Shown here: one piece after another, positions 37,901 to 43,900 of the stretch
Layout: each line of letters starts with the position of its first letter
Numbering within the stretch: position 1 is the stretch's first letter
NCBI GenBank assembly: GCA_943736015.1
Contig: OX031059.1
Location: 49,487,159-49,551,158 of the forward strand
Reading direction: 5' to 3'
Length of the DNA: 64,000 bases
Origin: Tridacna crocea
Lineage: Eukaryota > Mollusca > Bivalvia > Cardiida > Cardiidae
Made by a program: the position numbers and the translations under genes
The notes under the pieces: model-generated
Databases searched by the model: none
The model's input: the letters and a program-made list of their open reading frames with translations, nothing else
What the model was told of the DNA's origin: nothing

Positions 37901-40900
37901 ATCTTGGATGAGTTCGATTTTGGGTCTAATCAGACTAGAACATCTGGAGTTATTTGCCCTTGAATTAGAAAAATTGCTGTATTTCACTTTGTTTACACTC
38001 TAGCATCTACAAATATCAACCAATCAGCACCAAACTTGGTCAAAGTATGTATGACTATAAGATCTCGGATGAGTTCGATTTTGGGTCTAATCGGATCAGA
38101 ACATCTGGAGTTATATGCCCTTGAATTAGAAAAATTGCTGTATTTCACTTTGTTTACACTCTAGCGTCTACAAATATCTGCCAATCAGCACCAAACTTGA
38201 TCAAAATATATATGACCATAAGATCTCGGCTGAGTTCGATCATGGGCCTAATCAGACCAGAACATCTGGATTTATTTGCCCTTGAATTAGAAAAATTGCT
38301 ATACTGCACTTTGTTTACTCTCTAGCATCTACAATTTTTAACCAATCAGCTGTAAACTTGGCCAAAATATATATAACCATAAGATCTTGGATGAGTGTAA
38401 TTATGGGTGTAATCAGATGCAAACAACTGGAGTTATTTGCCCTTGAATTAGAAAGTTCTTTGTAATAGTTCTTAATCCAGAGCATAACTTTGTCATCTCC
38501 AGTCTGATTGACTTGAAACTTGACATTTGTGTTTGTTGCAATAATGCAGAGTTCAATGTGAAAGTTCCATAACTCTACCTTATACTGTCTGTAAGTTATT
38601 TCCCTCTGATTGTCATTTTTACAGCATTTTCTGCTCGTCTGGAATATAACTTTGTCATCTATAGCCTGAACATCTTCAAATTTAATATGCATGATCGTTG
38701 TATATTTATGGAGTGCAGTGCACAAGAACCATAACTCTTCCTAGCTTGAATTTTGAGTTATTTCCCCTTTGAACTTCATATTCATAGCATTTCTTGCTTG
38801 TCCGGAGCAAAATTTTGTCATCTTAAGTAGGAATGACTTGAAATTGGGTATGATTATTTGGTGCAATATTTGGAAGTGCAGTGCACAAGAATTGTAACTG
38901 TAATTCGTGCTGTCGAGTTATTTCCCTTTTAATGTCATTTTTACAGCATTTAGTGCCTGTCTGGAATATAACTAAACTTTGTCATCTCAAGTCAGAATGA
39001 CTTCAAACTTGGTATGCATGTTTGTTGCAGTATTACAGAGTACAGTGCGCAAGAACAATAACTCTGCCTAGTGCGAACTTTATGTAATTCCACATTGATC
39101 TTCATTCTTACAGTATTTCTTGCTTGTCTGGAATGGAACCTCAAAGTCTCAAGTCAAATTGCGACAAATCGCAGCTCTTGTTTCATTTTCATTTAACCTT
39201 GAACCTTGATATTTGGTATTTATCTTTATTGTAGACTTTTGCTGCTTGGTACTCAGGTGAGCGATATAGGACCATCATGGTCCTCTTGTTTCAATTTTCA
39301 CAGATAGATTTTGTGGTAACAACGCATTCTGCTTATCCAGTGGCCAAGGAAAAGGCAGTTAAAAAGTGAGTAGAGTTATTATCATTAATAACCCATATTC
39401 TGTCTAGTCTGAAAAAGCCAAGAGCGATGTAGCATGTAACCCTTTACCAAACGACAATATATTAGGTTTGTCCAAATCGAAAGCATTAATTTTGCAGATG
39501 ACAAAATAAAACTGACTGAAAATTTTCACACCGGTTAAAATTGAAAGCATTTGCATACAACAAGTTAAATGATGGAATTTGTCTTTGATATGGTAGGAAA
39601 CAGTCTAGGAAAAGGAGAAAATGCTGGTCACCATATTATTTTCACAAGGATTCTTTCTCAGGGTCTATAACACTTTACCAAAGGACAAAAATTTAGATTT
39701 GTCCAAATTGAAAGCACTTGCAGACGACAAAATAAATGTAACCGAAAAATTGAAATTTGTTTCTAGCAGGGTAGAAAATATTGTGGGAAAAGGAGAAAAT
39801 GCTGGTTACCAGCATTTTCTCCTTTTCCCTCAATGTTTTCAAAAGGCTACTATTCCAGATACGTAAAAACCAGGGATTGTTTGGGAAAGGGTTAAAACTT
39901 AGATTTTGTGATAAGGGGGTTTATGTTGTGGTTGACAGTGTATGGTCTTTTTTTGTGCCTTCTCCATGCACAGAAATATCAGTATCTATGAGTACCTACA
40001 TGAGCTTCTAGTCAGGAAAAGTAGCCAGATGGAATTGTCTAGTCTTTCAAAACTTACCACAGATTTCCACATGTGGCCTGATTTCCATGGTAACAGATCA
40101 CCCTTAGCTGATCATACTCTTACAGGAATGGTTAGTAGTTTGTATTATTGGTTTCTTTGTTTCCATTAACCCTTTTCCAAACAACAAATTTTGAACCATT
40201 CCAAACCGAAAGAGTTTGCAGATGACAATTTTAGGTTTTGAGAAAATTGCAGAAAGTTCTCAAAAAGGGTAGAAAACACTGTGGAAAAAGGAGAAATTGC
40301 TTGTTACGAGCAATTTCTCCTTTTCCCACAAAGACTTGTACTGCAGACACGTAAAAAGCAGGGCTTGTTTTGGAAAAGGTTAACATCAGTTAGCCGAGTC
40401 CTAGTGGCTCACTCCATAGTGCTCAAGACTTGAGAACGGGAGGTTGCTGGTACCATGCTAGCTTTGCCACTTTCTTTTGCAGGATTGATGATAGTTATTG
40501 CAACATGATTTATTCCTCTCTCACTGCTTGATATTGTTTTGACAGTGGTTGTGTGGGAAAGCAGCTGGTAGTTTGGAACAAGTACTGTGTGGGATAATTG
40601 TAAAAGAAACTCTAAGAAAGCATAGAAGAGTGCACTGGCTGCTGCGATATAACTGAAATAGTGTTGAAAATGGCATTAAGCGCCATATAATCAGTCAATT
40701 TGTATCAAGTAGATTAGGGATTGTCCTTGGCTTAGTGGTTAAGGTCTAAGTTTTCTGCTCTTGAAATACAGGTTTGATTCCACCTGTCACACTTTTTGCT
40801 TTTGAATATCCATGGGCAAGTTATTTCAGAGATTTTCAGCAGATTTTAACCTTATTTTAAAAATAAGCAGTTGCTAAAAAGATTATTTTTCTATATGATA

Positions 40901-43900
40901 GCGTAGAAAACATTGTGGGAAAAGGAGAAAATGCTGGTTACCAGCATTTTCTCCTTTTCCCACAATGTTTTCTATAGGCTTCTATTCCTGACCCGTAAAA
41001 ACCAGGGATTGTTTGGAAAAGGGTTAAGCTATGCATTGAAAAGTTCTTATACCCAAAATGTATCTGAAAACTGTAGAAATCTGTAAGAATAGAAGATCTC
41101 ACATGAGTGTTTCTGTACGTGTTATCATCTAAAATAAATTATGACAATGATAAAGTCATATAATGCAACCCTTACCATGCTTCATATATATTTTGGCTAA
41201 TAAGTTTAATACAAATGGTAATAATTGAACACAAATTTGAGATTCTATTTATCACATAAAACGAAATTAATGACAAGTATGTTTAATTTGTGTGTGTATG
41301 TGTTTTTAGATAAGTGGGTTGACATTACAGTCAGATGAAGATGGTCTGGCCCAAGTCTACCTAGCTGCTGTGCAAGCTTTGGCTGTAAGTGTGGATTTTT
41401 TTATTGATTCATTCAATTGAGATCTACTTATTTCTGAAATCATCACATGTTTGGACACACATTCTTGACTGCTACCACAGAATGAAGTACTAAAGTACAT
41501 TCCCTGCAATGTTTCTTTTTCTGATTAACAAAATTTTCTTAACTTTGTAGATCTTTATCCAGTTTGTTCCAAACACTTCAGTGTTTAATATATTGAAACT
41601 GTTAACCTGTTACCACACACCAGAATTTTAGACCTATCCAACTTAAAAGCATTTGCAGACGATGATTTTGTAGTGGCTCAAATGATGCAATTTTTTTTTT
41701 AATAGAGTAGAAAACTTTGCGGGAAAAGGAGAAAATGCTGGTTACCAGCATTTTCTCCTTTTCCCACAAAGTGTTCAAAAGGCCTCTCCCTCAGGGTTGT
41801 TAAAAGTGGTATTTGTGTGGGAAAGGGTTAAACAGTGTTGAAAGTAATACAAGTCCCATGTTTGAGTAACATTTCATTTGTCTTCTGCAGATGCTTTAAG
41901 CCACACATTCCCTACTTTTGATGCCCTTGAGAAATATACTTTTAGAAAACATTGTGGGAAAAGGAGAAAATGCTGGTAACCAGCATTTTCTCCTTTTTCC
42001 ACAATGTTTTCTACCCTTCACGAATCAAACTTCAAATTTTCAGTCACTTTTATTTTGTTGTTTGCAAATGCTTTCGATTTGGACAAACCTGAAATTTTGT
42101 CGTTTGGTAATGAGTTAAAATTGACAATTTCACAATTCGGTTGTGATGGTAAAGAGTTGATCACGTGTGCAGGTATGGAGATAATGAGTTATTGGACATT
42201 TTGTTACCTGCTACCTCAAGACTTTTAACTTTGTATTTTCCAGTATGGTACAAAACATATTATAGAAGAGATGAACAAATGTGGTCACAGACTATCTGTC
42301 TTATTCATTTGTGGTGGATTAAGGAAGAACAAACTCTACATACAAATGCATGCAGATATAACAGGTATGATATTGAAGTTGGGTAAAATGCTGTTAGTAA
42401 AATAACAAAGTAGTTCGGGGGTGGGTTGTAGCGTAGAACCAAGATCAGTCTGCAAAATCTGTGATCTTGATCTTTGTTTTCTGCAGAAGCAATTGTAAAG
42501 TGTTGTAGTTTTAGAAATAACCAAAGCAGGAGAGAAGGCTTACTAACGTTTTCTTCTATCTCACTATGGTTTCAAAAGTTTTTTCCGTAGGTTTGTAACC
42601 TTTAATAAAAGGTTAGAGGCTTTTGGAAAGGACAAACTAATTATGACACAAAAATTGATTCATAGCTCCAGATAAGAGGGAGTGGTGGTTTTCAATATTC
42701 ATTATTTTTCTTCAAAACCCTATGTTGTTGGAGCTCATTAGAATCATAAGTGGAGATTTATAATTTTTCAATTTTGAAATCAGAATCACTCCCACTATCT
42801 CGAGCTCTGTTGATTATTGCATTTTTTGGGGAAGAAAACTTGGTTGTAAAAGGAGAAAATGCTTGTTACCGGCATTTTCTTTTTTTTTAAACAATCCTTT
42901 CAAAAGGCTTTTTTTCTCAGGGTTATTACAACTAGGAATTGTGTTGTAAAGGTTTAAGTTATATTTCTAGGTTTGCCAGTGGTTGTGCCAGATGAGGAAG
43001 AATCAGTGTTGTTAGGGGCAGCCATATTGGCTGCTACTGCAGCCAAGCAATACCCAACAATAGAGGTATACCTTTTAGGTGTTTTTAGTCTTTTTTTTAA
43101 AACTTCATTCAGATCCACTGTTTTATATCATTTAAGAAGAAAGCTGACCAATTAAATGCATGAAAACTCCTGTGCCATATGTTCAATGAGTGTTCCATGT
43201 ATGTAATATTCTGCCTGTATGCTTATTCGATATAATACTGTACTTGTATTTCCTCCTGAGAGACAGCTATTTCTGAAATGACATTTTATTCGTGTAAAAA
43301 TGCTGGCATTAAATAGAATTTTGTTAACTCTTTACCACTGGACAATATTTTAGACTTGTCCAAATAGAAAGCACCTGCAGACAGCTATTTGATTGTGAGT
43401 GAAAATTTAAAGTTTGTTATGGGAAGGATAGAAAACATTGTGGGAAAAGGAGAAAATGCTGGTTAGCAGCATTTTCTCCTTTTCCCATAATGTTTTCAAA
43501 AGGGTTTAGTCCTAGGGTCCTTAAAAGTAGGGATTGTGTGGTAAAGGGTTAAATCTACCCTTCCCAGACTAAATTTCAATATTTCTGTCACAATTATTTT
43601 GTTGTCTGTAAGTGCTTTCAATTTGGATCGGTCTAAAATTTTCTTGTGAGGTAAAGAGTGAAGAGAGAACTGATAGAGTAAGTAATTGGAGGTTTCAGTT
43701 ATTTTAGAAATATTCTAACATCAGTTTAATGTTACTCTTCCAAATTTCTTGTTGATATAGGACAGCATGAAGCACATGTGTGGTTCTGGGGAAGTTACCA
43801 AACCAAGTGAATTAGATAAAGGGTTTGTAGTACAATGTTATTTTGAGCTTGGCTGTTTTGAAAGCAAATATGGTATTATTATACTGCAAAGAAGTTTCTC

